Positions 13,288 through 24,300 are shown, numbered from the stretch's first letter. The stretch is 64,000 nucleotides of DNA from Bursaphelenchus xylophilus (GCA_904066235.2 CAJFCV020000005.1:7683501-7747500), one strand, 5' to 3'. Program-made: numbers and translations. Notes: generated from the letters alone by a model not told the origin.

Positions 13288-13984
13288 GAGAAGCATGAAA
13301 TTGGCCACGGCACCTAACAGATACTAATAGTTACTCTCCAACCGTATGTACTACAATCTTGTTGAATTTGAACCTTTTTACGATTATTATTTTATTTATC
13401 TTAATGATTTTCCCTCCCGAGTTTACCCAAGTAAAAGTGCCAGTGAATCTTAGTGTAAGGTTCTGAATTGTCTGTTTCCTCCGGTGTTACAAAAAAATGT
13501 CAATTTTATTAAAAATAAGAACCTGGACCACGCGACCACTTCGTTGCCTATGATTTCAAATTCGGGTTTAAAAGTTGAATAAAAGTGGGACCTAGAGCAG
13601 CACCATGACTAACAATCACGAGGAACCTCAAGAACAAGTCACAGGGATATCCGCAAATGGTCTCACCACAGAAACACTTATTGGCATTCTGCAGCAACTA
13701 CGATGGAATCCAGAATGAAGGCTAGAACAGGACTTCAGATAAGGGATAGATGGGGATAGGACAGGATTGGATCAGAGGTTGTAGAGGTCAGAAGAAGGGC
13801 GCGCGAGGGCGTGAGCCCGAGTATTATTCGTTTGTTACAGTTTGGTCCCGGTTTTATTGTTGACTTGTTTACTCTTAGTCGCATTTCCCCAGTTGTATCG
13901 TTTGGTTGGATAAAACTATCACTTGTACGTGTTTGGCGAGTCTTTTCTAATTTTCGTAACCGAGTAAACTAAACCTAAATTTGT
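13288..13984. other. Tail-to-tail intergenic spacer
   Basis: 697 bp between the converging JmjC and M13 genes. AATAAA at 13578-13583 on the plus strand is a candidate polyadenylation signal for the JmjC gene. On the minus strand the M13 gene's AATAAA (13984-13989) overlaps its own TAA stop. No other feature was seen. Confidence 0.55.
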
Positions 13985-13989
13985 TTATT
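13984..13989 (-). terminator. Polyadenylation signal overlapping the M13 stop
   Basis: Minus-strand AATAAA overlaps the TAA stop codon (13985-13987) of the M13 gene, so the 3' UTR may be only a few nucleotides to tens of nucleotides if this signal is used. Confidence 0.4.
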
Positions 13990-16900
13990 GGAACATAATA
14001 TATGCAAATGCCAATATGGGATATAAGACAGACGGCGGTGAGAACAGAATCGACTTTTTGGGGGCAACTTCTCCATATTCTTCGTGGTTATAGTCTGGTT
14101 CCGGTGAAGATGGAGAGGGAGTAGTTCTTGGCTTAGGGGGAGTACTTCTGGGCTCAGAGGGAGTGGTTTTTGGCGCAGAAGGAGTAGTTCTTGGCGTATG
14201 AGGGGTAGTTCTTGCCGTAGGAGGTGTAGTTCTTGGCTCAGAGGGAGTAGTTCTTGGCTTAGAGGGAGTGGTTCTTGGCTGAGATGGAGTAATTCTTGGT
14301 GTAGATTGCGTAGTAGTCGTACGTGGGTTTGGAGTTGATTTGGTTGGTCCAGGGGCCGGTGGAGTGTTCGTACTGGCATGAGGAGTTCCGTCAGTTACAA
14401 CTGGTGCTGTAGTGCTGGTTGTAGCTTTTTCTGTAGTCATTGTTGTAGTAGCTTCCTCAGTAGTTTCCGTAGTCGTTGCAGTGGTAGCTGGTACAGTCGT
14501 TGTTATAGTTTCTGTAGTCGTCACAGCAGTTGCTTCAGTAGTAGTTGGCGTAGTCGTTGTTGCAGCCGTTGTTGTAATTTCTGTAGTCGTTGTAGTAGTT
14601 GTTGTAGTCGTTGTAGTAGTTGTTGTAGACGTTGTTGTACTGGTCGTTGTAGTTGTGGTCGTAGTTGTCGTGGTCGTCGTGGTAGTGGTGCTAGCAATGT
14701 CAAAGTCAAAGATGTTGCATCTTTGGTCCGGTGGAAGATGATACCTCGAACCAACAGGGCAACGAAAAGCCTCGGCAAATCCTTTAAAGTTGGCAAGTGC
14801 TCCCCAAACACGAACTCGAGCTGGCGGATGGGGATTCGCTGCTTTGTAGTCTTTCCAACGCACTGTCACCGCAATTGTCTGGGCCATGTTGATGAAAAAA
14901 AGTTGCCTATTGGAGAACTGTTGAATTACTCGGGGCTCCGAAATATTTCCAGGGACGAAATGGGAAAAATAGGCCAGACGAATACCTAAAATGACATTGA
15001 GGTAAGTCTAAGCGTGTGGACGACTTGTTTTAGGGCTTATATAATCTCGAAAAAAATTCCCTTTTTCCGCCGCTGCAGAATGAAAATGGACCATCTTTTT
15101 GAACACTCCCCCTTGAATGAACCCTCCTCCTTTTTGAACACTCCTCCTCATTTTGAAAATTGAAAAAATGAGTCGTGACATGTTAAATGATGAAAATTTT
15201 TTTTCAAATTGAAAACAATAAGGTGTGACATGTCACACGATGAAAATTTTTTTTCAAATTGAAAATAAAAATTGGGTGTGACATCTTATCATCATCGTAT
15301 GACATGTCACACCTCATTTTTTCAATTTGAAAACAAAATTCCATCGTATAACATGTCACACCTCATTTTTTCAATTTTCAAAATGGGGAAGTGTTCAAAA
15401 AAGGGGAAAGTTCAGATTTTTTGGTGAAAGTCAAAAAAGGGGGAGAGTTCAGGCTCAACCATTTTAGCGCGCCAGCTCCTCCCGGTAAACTTCCAGAGAA
15501 GATAACCGCCCCCAAGAATTTTTTATCTATTAGTCCTGCCATAATGCGGCTAATACTCACCAACTTGATCCGCAAATGCCTCGTCGGCGATCTTGTTTGG
15601 ATTCACACAGAAGTTCGGCCATTGTGGATGACATTGTTGACTATAGAGCTTTGTAATACAGTCCCACCGAGCACGATGCTCCTTGTCAGGGTCCTCATGA
15701 CTTTGCAGCAAATTATCTCCTAAAAAACGGGAGATTATTTTTCAGGTAAATTTTATCACTTGCCGAAGGTATGGGCTAATTCATGGGACATCATAAACCC
15801 TGCTCCAGAGAAATCGAGAGACGCGGGAAAGGCGACATCGTAGAATGGATATTGAACAGCGCGAAAGTGAAAGTAATTATGCTGGTTCTCGCGAGAGTGG
15901 GAAGCACCAAACTGAAGATAAAATATCAAAACTTTATTCCTGGAAAAAATAGAAAAAATTACTATTATTTTTCCTATCCCGTTTTAGTTAGAAAACCGCA
16001 TTCCCCAAATGTTTACTCCATATAAGAGTGAAGACAGAAGATTTCGGAGGAAAATTTTGAAAATTTTTCGAATTCACTTTTTTTTGAAAAAGAGAGTAAA
16101 AATCGAGAAATTTTATGAGTCGGCGAGTAGTAATCGAAATAGCTTTCAAAATTTCCATTTTTGGAGTGAATTCCGAGTTTACTTTTTTTTCGCCTTTTTT
16201 TGGAGTAAACTCAGAATTTACTCGCCGAAGGTGCCGGCGAGTAAATCCAGAGTTTACTCCCGGGGAACAGTTGACCCCTGGGCGCAAAAATTTTTTTTAT
16301 TTTCGTTAGTAATTCGCGCCGAACTTTCGAAAAATTTTGCCGAATCCTGACTGGGAGTCAGGATTCGCGGGGTTCCTGACTCTTCGTACAGTCAAAACTT
16401 CCTGACTGTGGTCCATTCAGGAATCCCGCGATTCTTGACTGGGTGAGGGGTCAATAACTGTTGACTAGGACGAAGAAATAGGGAGAAAAAACGAAGAGAA
16501 CGAGAGAAACGCGCGCTATTTCGTGCTGTCTCTGCCTCTCAGCGCCTTCTTTCCGTTTCGCGCTCTCTCTCTTTTTCGAGAGAAAGAGCGAGAGAGCGCA
16601 AAAAAAGGAGAGAGAGAGCGAAAGAGCGGGAAACGAAGAGAGGGCGCAGAGAGGCAGAGAGAGCACGAAATACTCCAAAATCGAAAAAAAAGTGAATTCG
16701 AAAAATTTTCAAAATTTTCCTCCGAAATCTTCTGTCTTCACTCTTAATATTACGAATAGACTTACCTTGTACTCTGGGACGACAAAATTCTTCAGTTTTT
16801 TCTCCGAGTTGAACTTAAAAACCTTGGCTATTCCATGCACAAATCTCCTCATATACGGCGCATCCCAATGCAACAGATCCACTGAAGCTAGCTCATTTCC

Positions 16901-19701
16901 CAAAAGAATTGGATGATCCACAAATTTGAACTCATTCTTCGCCAATCTGTCCAGATAATTCTGTCGGGTCTGATTCTGCTTGAAGTTTGCGTTTCGGAGC
17001 ATGCCTTCAGCGGTTTTCTTAATCGCTTTTCCTTCTTCGAAGATTTTTTCTTTCAGCTTAGCAAAGCCCTCCTTGTCTTGCATCTCCAGTTCGTACACCA
17101 TTTTGGAAAATTGAAGGGGAAACGCTTCTTGAATGTAATCTTCACAGTTGTAAAACTTCTTCGGGCGGTAAAAAATCTGATCGGTTAAATACTCCATTAG
17201 ATGATTCAGAAAGTCGGCACGATGAGCAGACTGGCTGGGCTGAAAAAAGTCGTCATTTATAATTCATTTTTTTTCGCAGGTTGCAGCAAGAAAGGGGAAA
17301 CTAGAGGTGGCAATCGGGCTGGGCCGGCCCGGCCCGGCCGGGCCCGGTGATTGGGCCGGGCCGGGCCTGAGCAGATTTGAAAAAGCCCTGGGCCGGCCTG
17401 ACCGCTTCGGCCCATCGGCCGGGCCGACACTTTCGGCCCGGCCCGGAAAGTAGATAAGTAAAAAATTTTTAATGCTGCAAAATAAAGCACAAATGCTTTG
17501 TAGAATAATGGATGGAAATTAGATTAAACCTTTTTTGACTTATACGCTGTTTTACTACCTTTTAAAATTATGTATATGTATCTGTAACTTATTATATGTA
17601 TGTAAAATCCCACCCAAATATGCAAGGGTCGGGCAAAAATCTTCGAATTTTCTATGAGATAAATTTAAAAATTTCACTGTAATTTTGATTCCTTGATGTA
17701 AAGGAAAGTGTTTAAACAGTTTTTGGTTAACCATGTACCTTATAACGTCCATACTTTTATATAGCTAACTTCCTATAGGATTAAAAAATTCAACACAATC
17801 CAACTTTTTGGCTAGGTTTTAGCTACCTATACGGATGTTCCAGTCATCCGACTAGACTTTTTAATTTCACGCAGACACACGTAAAAACCTTCTGGAAAGC
17901 ATAACAACTTCCAATAGAAAGTGCAAAGACTTTTATCCAACTTTTCTGTATTAGCGGGCCAAACCGGGCCGGGCCGGGCCGGCCTGGGCTTTCATCGGGC
18001 CGGGCCGGGCCGGGCCTGAGCAAATTTGAAAAAGCCCTGGGCCGGCCTGGTCACTTCGGCCCGCGGGCCGGGCCGCAAAAATCGGCCCGGCCCGGCCCGA
18101 TTGCCACCTCTAGGGGAAACCAAAAGGTATCAAAAGAAGTTTGAATATCAGAAGTATGGTTTAAACGCTTGAAGTTTTTAGCTAGACAGACAGAAAGGGA
18201 ACCTGACGGATAGGAACGAGTTACGACTAATGGAAAGTTGGCACAAGCTGCTTGGGCGCAGCTCAAAGAAGCCGTGGGGATCGTGCACGTTAATCAACTC
18301 TTTTTCTCATTTTTACTTCAAGGTGTGCCCGGCGGGCCCACACTTGCGGGAAACAACTTTGCGGGCAGCTTGAAAAACCACGGAGATCTGCGGACATGTT
18401 ATGAAATGACCCAAAATTTGCTTACAACTGGAAATTCAAACGATGGGCTTTATGATTAGATGTTGCGGATTAAGTTTCCAGGTGTATAAGTGGCTTGAAT
18501 AGTTATCATAGACCGGCATAAAGGTCTCAATCGGGCCGGCTCGGCCCGATTACCACCTCTAGTCCGGCAGAAACCAGTTTTTCTTTCATACAGAAGGTTG
18601 CCTTGGGCCACAAGGCAAAACCCAAAAACTTACATCTATGACGTTCGGAAAATAGAAAGCAATATCCGGGAAAGTCTCGTCTAATCCTGTACCCATAGTT
18701 TTGTTGAAGAAGCGGCCTTTTAAATGATCTGCCTGTACGTAACCTTGTGCCATGTAATTCCGGTCGTAGACCAAATTATAACATCCTCCAAAGACATTGC
18801 AATACGTCAGCCTGAAGATTATCATATGTATTCAATCCACCCCGATCCACACTATTAATCCGTTGCCACCTACATATACCAGTCTTTCGAGAAAATAATG
18901 TCGATTCGTCGCAGCGAAATTCTCGCCTCTCGTCTCAGTCTGGCAATAAATATCCCGCCGCGGCTAGAACTTGCAAAGCGATAATTGGCGATTTCAAAGC
19001 TCGATGAATCCACATTATTTTCCCAACATATTGGTATGTTCATGTGATGCACAAATAACTTACCAAGCTTGTACTTGGTTGACCTTTGGCGGAATATTCA
19101 GAAATAATTTCCCCGCAGAAGCATCGGAACCCCATTGATTAAAAACCGCGGCTCCCGTTTCAAACAGATAAGTGTACATTTCCAAGACCAGCTCGATAAA
19201 AAGGCCGTCGTTACTGGTAACCTCTTTCTTCATTGGGAAAGTGAAACCTCTCGATTTTAAACTCATCACAATCCAATTGTATATATCTGCACGGCCCGGT
19301 TCTTCCATCATACCGGGATTCTTCTTGCAGTTTGCGAGCAACGGCTTAATTTGCTTGACGGTAGGGATCTGAAATTGAAAAAAATGACCGTATAGACTAA
19401 AAAAACATGTAAACCAAGATCAAAAAAGGTTTTGTCATACTCGTTCTTCTATTATAAGCCCTACCTCATCTCCAATGCTTGATTCCAGTAGACGTCTCTT
19501 GGCGTTACGATTATCCTCATGATAAGTATTTAGGTTTAAATTTCCTGTAGCGTAGGTGAAGAAATCATTGCAAGGATCAGCTGTTGTGTCCATACTTTTT
19601 TTCATGTAATCCAGCTTAGCTCGTACAGCATCAGGATAATGAAGGGCCTGGACGGCAACATTTTGCAGGAGAACTGCCCATAGAAAGAGCCGGCCGGTCA
19701 T
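13985..19701 (-). CDS. M13 (neprilysin-like) metallopeptidase with mucin-like tail
   Basis: Eight exons, minus strand: 19701-19441, 19368-19064, 18999-18874 (or start 18969), 18811-18634, 17239-16766, 15911-15764, 15719-15561, 14985-13985; 883 residues. Residues 1-19 are a signal peptide. PCNDFF (43-48) matches the M13 N-terminal signature. The zinc site is complete: HELAH 491-495 and ExxxD as E544/D548, with H603 and R609 (NPHPPARVRV) at the substrate and transition-state positions, so activity is plausible. Family role: zinc endopeptidase trimming peptides outside the cell. The canonical YACG cysteine is Thr52, and its usual partner in AQVWC is also missing (AQTIA). After residue ~648 comes a tract of nearly pure Thr, then RTTPSxP-type repeats, then a hydrophobic end (LYPILAFAYIMF), like a GPI-anchored mucin stalk. 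Intron 6 is GC-AG. Several introns hold transposons. The exon 3 acceptor is the weakest point of the model. Confidence 0.88.
14100..14697 (-). repeat. Thr-rich codon repeat and RTTPSxP heptad repeats
   Basis: Low-complexity coding repeat inside the last M13 exon. On the minus strand ACN codons run almost without break through about 14,410-14,697, followed by about ten degenerate 21-bp units encoding RTTPSxP-like heptads (14,100-14,330). The antisense open frames (Val-rich, Cys/Ser-rich) are shadows of this repeat. Confidence 0.85.
15097..15465. mobile_element. Palindromic foldback element in M13 intron 7
   Basis: An imperfect inverted repeat of about 370 bp centred near 15,290. Each arm has, from outside in, a TTGAACACTYCYCC-rich part, TTTTGAAAATTGAAAAAATGAG, then two copies of a unit with GGTGTGACATGTCA-like sequence and a run of A/T (TTTTCAAATTGAAAA). 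It lies wholly within the intron 14,986-15,560. No coding capacity; target-site duplication not resolved. Confidence 0.7.
16023..16746. mobile_element. Non-autonomous TA-flanked element with identical 63-bp TIRs
   Basis: Terminal inverted repeats 16023-16085 and 16684-16746 are identical over 63 bp (outer end TAAGAGTGAAGACAGAAG). Both ends finish in TA, consistent with a Tc1/mariner-type TA target. The interior holds GAGTAAACTC-type repeats (16,150-16,262), a palindrome around TCCTGACTGGGAGTCAGGA (about 16,346-16,440) and a nested purine/pyrimidine-rich inverted repeat (about 16,517-16,673). No transposase. It sits in the M13 intron 15,912-16,765 and fills most of it. Identity of the arms suggests recent activity or correction. 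Confidence 0.85.
17302..18112. mobile_element. hAT-type MITE with 8-bp target duplication
   Basis: An 811-bp element with terminal inverted repeats beginning TAGAGGTGGCAATCGGGC, flanked on both sides by the identical 8-bp GGGGAAAC (17294-17301 and 18113-18120). An 8-bp duplication and TAGAGGTGGCAA-like ends are typical of hAT transposons. The two ends are extremely G+C-rich, with repeated GGCCGGGCC units, while the middle 500 bp is A+T-rich and has no transposase. It is inserted in M13 intron 4 (17,240-18,633). Confidence 0.88.
18320..18372. repeat. Truncated end of the 5.1-kb foldback family
   Basis: AAGGTG followed by CGGCGGGC, CACACTTGCGGG and ACTTTGCGGGCAGC closely matches one end of the foldback element at 5.1-5.76 kb (reverse complement of about 5,700-5,755). 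Only about 50 bp is present, so it is a fragment, in M13 intron 4 between the hAT element and exon 4. Confidence 0.65.
18524..18561. repeat. Solo end fragment of the hAT-type family
   Basis: CAATCGGGCCGGCTCGGCCC followed by GATTACCACCTCTAG matches the two termini of the 17.3-kb hAT element fused back to back, so it is an internally deleted or decayed copy. Confidence 0.6.
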
Positions 19702-19850
19702 CTCGGATGACCATCGAATGGGCGGTTGACAAAGAAAAATAAAAAATTGGAAGCTCTAAATTTGCATATTCAATCTTTTTTACTGATTTTTATTTTTTAG
19801 CCTTTTATTTATTTTTTTTGAACGTCCCCATTACCGGTCATTGAATTCTA

Positions 19851-19856
19851 TTTATT
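19851..19856 (-). terminator. Candidate polyadenylation signal of K2P-like gene
   Basis: Minus-strand AATAAA 88 bp after the stop codon at 19,944. Confidence 0.45.
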
Positions 19857-19943
19857 TCTCTAACCGTTCTTTTCATAATGTCCCCGAAGTGGTATCAAAA
19901 TAATATTTATGCACAATAAAATCAAATATTTCTTCAGATGTTG

Positions 19944-21399
19944 TCAATTGTTCTCATTTTTCCTGTATCTTAGCATGTAATAGCGTCGTACTGTCCAACG
20001 TAGAAATGTCTGACATTTTTTGACAAAGGTGTCGGTTATGTAACCTGTGAGGAGGACAAATATTCCACCCCAAAGAGCAATTCCGACAGTAAAGTAGATC
20101 ATTATCACAAAAAGTTCAGTATGGGTTTTGGGAAGAGTTCGAACGTCTCCGAATGCAGCAGCCATCATTGTCATCACTCTGAAAATTAGTTTATCTGTCT
20201 TTGAGAAGTGGCTATGTGGTGTGGAACCTTCCATTGAAAAGCGGCGTGACTTGTAAAGTGAAGCGTAAAAATTTTGTGTCACGTATTGCAGCAAAAGCAG
20301 AATTAGAACTTTCTATGGTTTTTTCGTCCAAAAATCACTTTTTGGAGGCATATGGCAATATGTAACGCTTACGAGAAATAGGTAACATCGACAACTCCCA
20401 TATTGTCGAACTTGTAACACCATAAATAGTAGGCCAAAAGGACCATTAAAACGGTGATCGAGAATGCCACTTTCAACGACATTTCCTCTCCCAAATCTCG
20501 CACTTTGATGTTCTTCTAAAACCCGTTATTGCAATTAGGCTTTCCTTTTATTTTAATTACAATTCCTTTCCACTTTGCTTTCCATACAGGCCAATGAACA
20601 CAGTAGGTGTTTGCCATTATATTTCCCACCGTAGCGATAAACCCGTTGACCAAACTGACAATGACAAAACTGTAAACTGTCATGACTACTCGACCAAGAG
20701 GCGATGTTGGAGGAAGTTGGCCCCAACCCATTCTGGAGCCACTGTCGAAACAATTGAGAACTAAGCGGATGAATGGCATTTCTCCAAGAGACGGCTCAAT
20801 GGCGAGAAACATAAAAGCGCCACCATAAACGCCGGCCATCATTGTAATACAGAAGAAGATATGAGGAATCGGGGCGAGAAACCACTGAAACAGCGATTTT
20901 TAGTGGGCTTTAGTTGGAAAAGAGAGTGCATTTTTAACTATAGATATGGTTAAAAATTCATATGCTTAAATAATATATAACTCACCGGCAATGTTTTGTA
21001 ATATATCTTGTCAATGGGCACTGTCACATCTGAGTTCTCGACTTTGAAAGCGCATTCCTCTGACTCCGAGTCGTATTCACTTCCATATGTGGGGATTACT
21101 TGTGACCCAAAGTTGTCTAATTTGCTGCGTCTCCGTCGTTCCGAATGCTCTCTCCACATCTCCTCGTCCTTTTCTAATGCAAATTGTTTCACCAAAATCT
21201 GCTCACACAAGTTGCTGATATAAAATTCGGCTTTTGTTTTTTGTTCCTCGGACATATTTGAGTGATGATTGGGATCGTTCAGCTTGTGGAGAAAGTCCTT
21301 TGCGGTTTCGATAGTCTTCTCTGGCGTTAGATGTGCCTTCACTTCACGTACAAGAGAGGCAGCGTTGTGAGAACGATGCCAAGTGTGGGGCGATTTCAT
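19944..21399 (-). CDS. Divergent K2P (TWK-type) potassium channel-like protein
   Basis: Four exons, minus strand: 21399-20986, 20884-20561, 20515-20373, 20178-19944; 371 residues. A charged 138-residue N-terminus is followed by M1 (about 144-168, ending in the K2P-typical IE), pore loop 1 (176-197), M2 (201-224), M3 (260-280), pore loop 2 (295-310) and M4 (316-341); residues 289-294 (DVTYFS) fit the lead-in to K2P pore 2. Both selectivity filters are altered: the first reads RMGWG where TIGYG is expected, the second AAAFGD where TIGFGD is expected. Only about 10 residues separate M1 from pore helix 1, so the usual ~60-residue extracellular cap is absent. It may be a regulatory, non-selective or non-conducting paralogue. 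A TTTTCAG acceptor lies 28 nt upstream of the ATG and an in-frame TGA directly precedes it, which fixes the start. Intron 2 is 45 bp. The M13 start lies 242 bp downstream. Confidence 0.8.
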
Positions 21400-24300
21400 T
21401 CAGTAAAGTCTAGCAAGGATCTTTGCTGAAAACTTTATACAGTTTTTGTCTTACTCGTCTGCCGGAAAAAAGGAGCATAACACGTTCATCCAACCACTTC
21501 CTGAACCGTTTACCTTCTTTTCTTCTTTCGGCAGAAATTTTGGAGACGAAATTCTCAAAAAATTAGGTGAACTTCAGAATTATTTTCAGGCCAGAAAGCT
21601 ATGTACTACTAAATATGTTTTCATTCTGTGGGTAAACTCAATTTTACGAGCGAGCCCAAACAAATAAAAACAAGCCCGGTCTAGCCAGTCGATCCGGCCA
21701 GCCTGTGTTAAGTCCACTTCGGCCCGGCCGAGCACCCTGTCTGCTTAATAAGTCAAGGGAGCTCTCACACCAACCATATATTTTTTAAACTCCCCAAAAG
21801 ATTACCGTCATTCCTGATCGACTAAAAAACGAGAAATGCAAGAAAAGGTGGACCCTACCGTCAATTAAAAAGCTTTAACAGAAACCTTGTCTTTGAAAGT
21901 TCATTTATTTTTTATTCACTTGAACTTCAAACTCCGAACGTCATTAGATTAGCTGAAGACCTGTCGTTACTGTAAGTTCGGGTAAACGTAATAAATCATT
22001 GATTCGAGAATGCGTAAGTATTGATGTCAGACATACAACGAAGACCAGAAAATTCAGTTTTGGCTTCCAGTTGGGGCAAATGTTGTAAAGTTTACAAATT
22101 TGAATTGTTTTTAGTATACGTGTGTGCTTTCTTTTTTTGGTTTATTGAAAAAATGTGAAATGCAGCGGAAATATAAATAGTTAGTACACTTCTCTTGCAA
22201 GAGTGATGCACTTGATTTGTCTTAGCAAATATATATATAGACCCAAGGCAATGCGGGGAAAAGTTGGTATGGTATAGAAGAGATACGGAGCTTTCGATGG
22301 GCTTCAACAAACTGCAGCTAATATGTACATAAATGTTATTATGAAAACGCAAGAAAAAATATCCTGAAGCTAGAACAGGACTGGCAGAATGCGTCTTCAA
22401 GTTTTTTTCGCGAACTTCTTTCGAGGATGGCTGATCTTTGGCGCTTGAGACATCAAACTATTATTCTACTATTCTCAACGGACTTCGGGCTACTGTTAGG
22501 TTGAAAATCAACAGAGCATGCACAAAACCACAAACTACCTTAACTAGAACCTCTCTCATCCCCTATTCTTGATCATCTCGATGTTTTCAACAATTTCTTC
22601 CAACGTATGGGCCTGGGGCAATACTGTTCTTTGTATTTTCTCCTCTCATCATGATCATGGTGCCAGAGGCACTCTGGTGAAGGTGTTCTCCCCGAAAGCA
22701 ATGGATGCCACTGACCATTACTACAATCAATTGATCAAACATGTTGTACTGAAAACAAACCAAGGTCCAATATCTCATGTCAGACATCAGCTGGCCGCCG
22801 AATAAATTCCCCGGAAGAAAAACCCAGAGGTCGGCGCGAAATTCTCGCGGATTTGTCCAGATTTCACACATTTAGCGGTCCTCGGGGAATCGGAACACAA
22901 GTCACGAAGGGTCGAATTATTATAATGAGGCGGCGGATTGCGGTTTCAACGCCTAACTCGATTTGGCTCTTCCGGTTGAAATGCAAAACATGGCGCAGAA
23001 ATCGGATCCGCGAAGAGTCGTCGGGAGTTCGGCGGATTTTTTGGATATTTTGGAGAGGCATGGTTGCGTGAGGTCTTGGAAGGGGAGACGAACACGGAAA
23101 TTTGAGGAGGAAACGATGGGGATTATTTTTAAAAGCACATGTTTAGATGGAGTAAACTTATTAGAAGAGAGCTTAATTCTGATAATTTTAATGGGCTATT
23201 ATATTAAGGCCGTCTATGAAATAATGAGTAAAAAATTACCGCTTGAAGTGCTGCAATTTGACCATAGAGTGTCCAAACTTTTTTCGAAAGGGGAACTACG
23301 ATCACTTTTGAAAGCAAAGTCGCCACAATTGCAACTAGTAAAATAATTGTTAGTGGGCATGCAGAGTGTCGCCTTTTTCTTTCTCTGTCGTTATCGTTGC
23401 AATGAACAAAAAAACTTTTGGACATTTCGTTTTCTAAGCCGTAACAAGCGCGGTTCAAAAGAAGCTTTCAAACTTTTTCCCTTTCTTTTGCCCTTCAGTC
23501 TTTTTCAAAGGGCAAAAACCTCAACCCGTAACTAAAGATTCCTCAATCCATCATATCCGAACGCACTTTATCATATCTAAAAATTCGTTTTTTGTTGCAA
23601 ACATACCATTACCCGCAACCAACCAAAGATTCGAAAATTCGAGCCTTTACTCTCCACTGTGTTTCGGCCGTTCGATCCAAAAAAGACGCTATGGGAAGTT
23701 ATGAGACAGGAGAAGGAGGACTTTACATATCCTTGGGGATTACATAAAAATTTTACTTTTTCTTTTACTTTTTTTGCAAACGGCTCGTTCAGCTCGTGGA
23801 GTCACTTTTTGTAATGCAATGGGATATGTCAGTGGAAAATAAAGTGGGCTTAGTCTGAATTCTGAGGTTTAATCTCTACATAATCAACAACTTACAATAT
23901 ATTTGAGTTGGTCTTTTATCAGAACGCTTTCTCTTCCCGACTTATATTCTTGTCTAATTGAAGCCATTTCTCGACCTCAAATGTCATGGCCATTATAATT
24001 TTGAGACTTTGTTTGGATTTATGGGATCCCTTTTCCAGATTGGTTTACTCTACTTTTTTATGTTTTTTGCGGACAAAAATTATTGTTTTTTGTTCTTTAG
24101 CAACCAAAACGTTATTCAAAGTCAGTGTCTTTAAGAATTCGGGGCTTCTGTCGAGTTGACAATTGAAAAAGTCCTTAAAGGGCATATTTGAGTATTAAGT
24201 GGGTTTCTTGTTTTTTGCAAATAAAAATCTCCATAAAAGGCGTAGCGTATTAAGACACAAAAATTTTCTTCCAAGGTTAAAAACCGATGAAGGTAATATC

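Noticed and set aside
14378..14989. Plus-strand Cys/Ser-rich and Val-rich open frames
   Set aside because: Antisense shadows of the Thr-codon repeat in the M13 gene.
22560..23350. Overlapping open frames on both strands upstream of the K2P-like gene
   Set aside because: No recognisable protein, no consistent splice structure; could be a decayed gene but cannot be supported.
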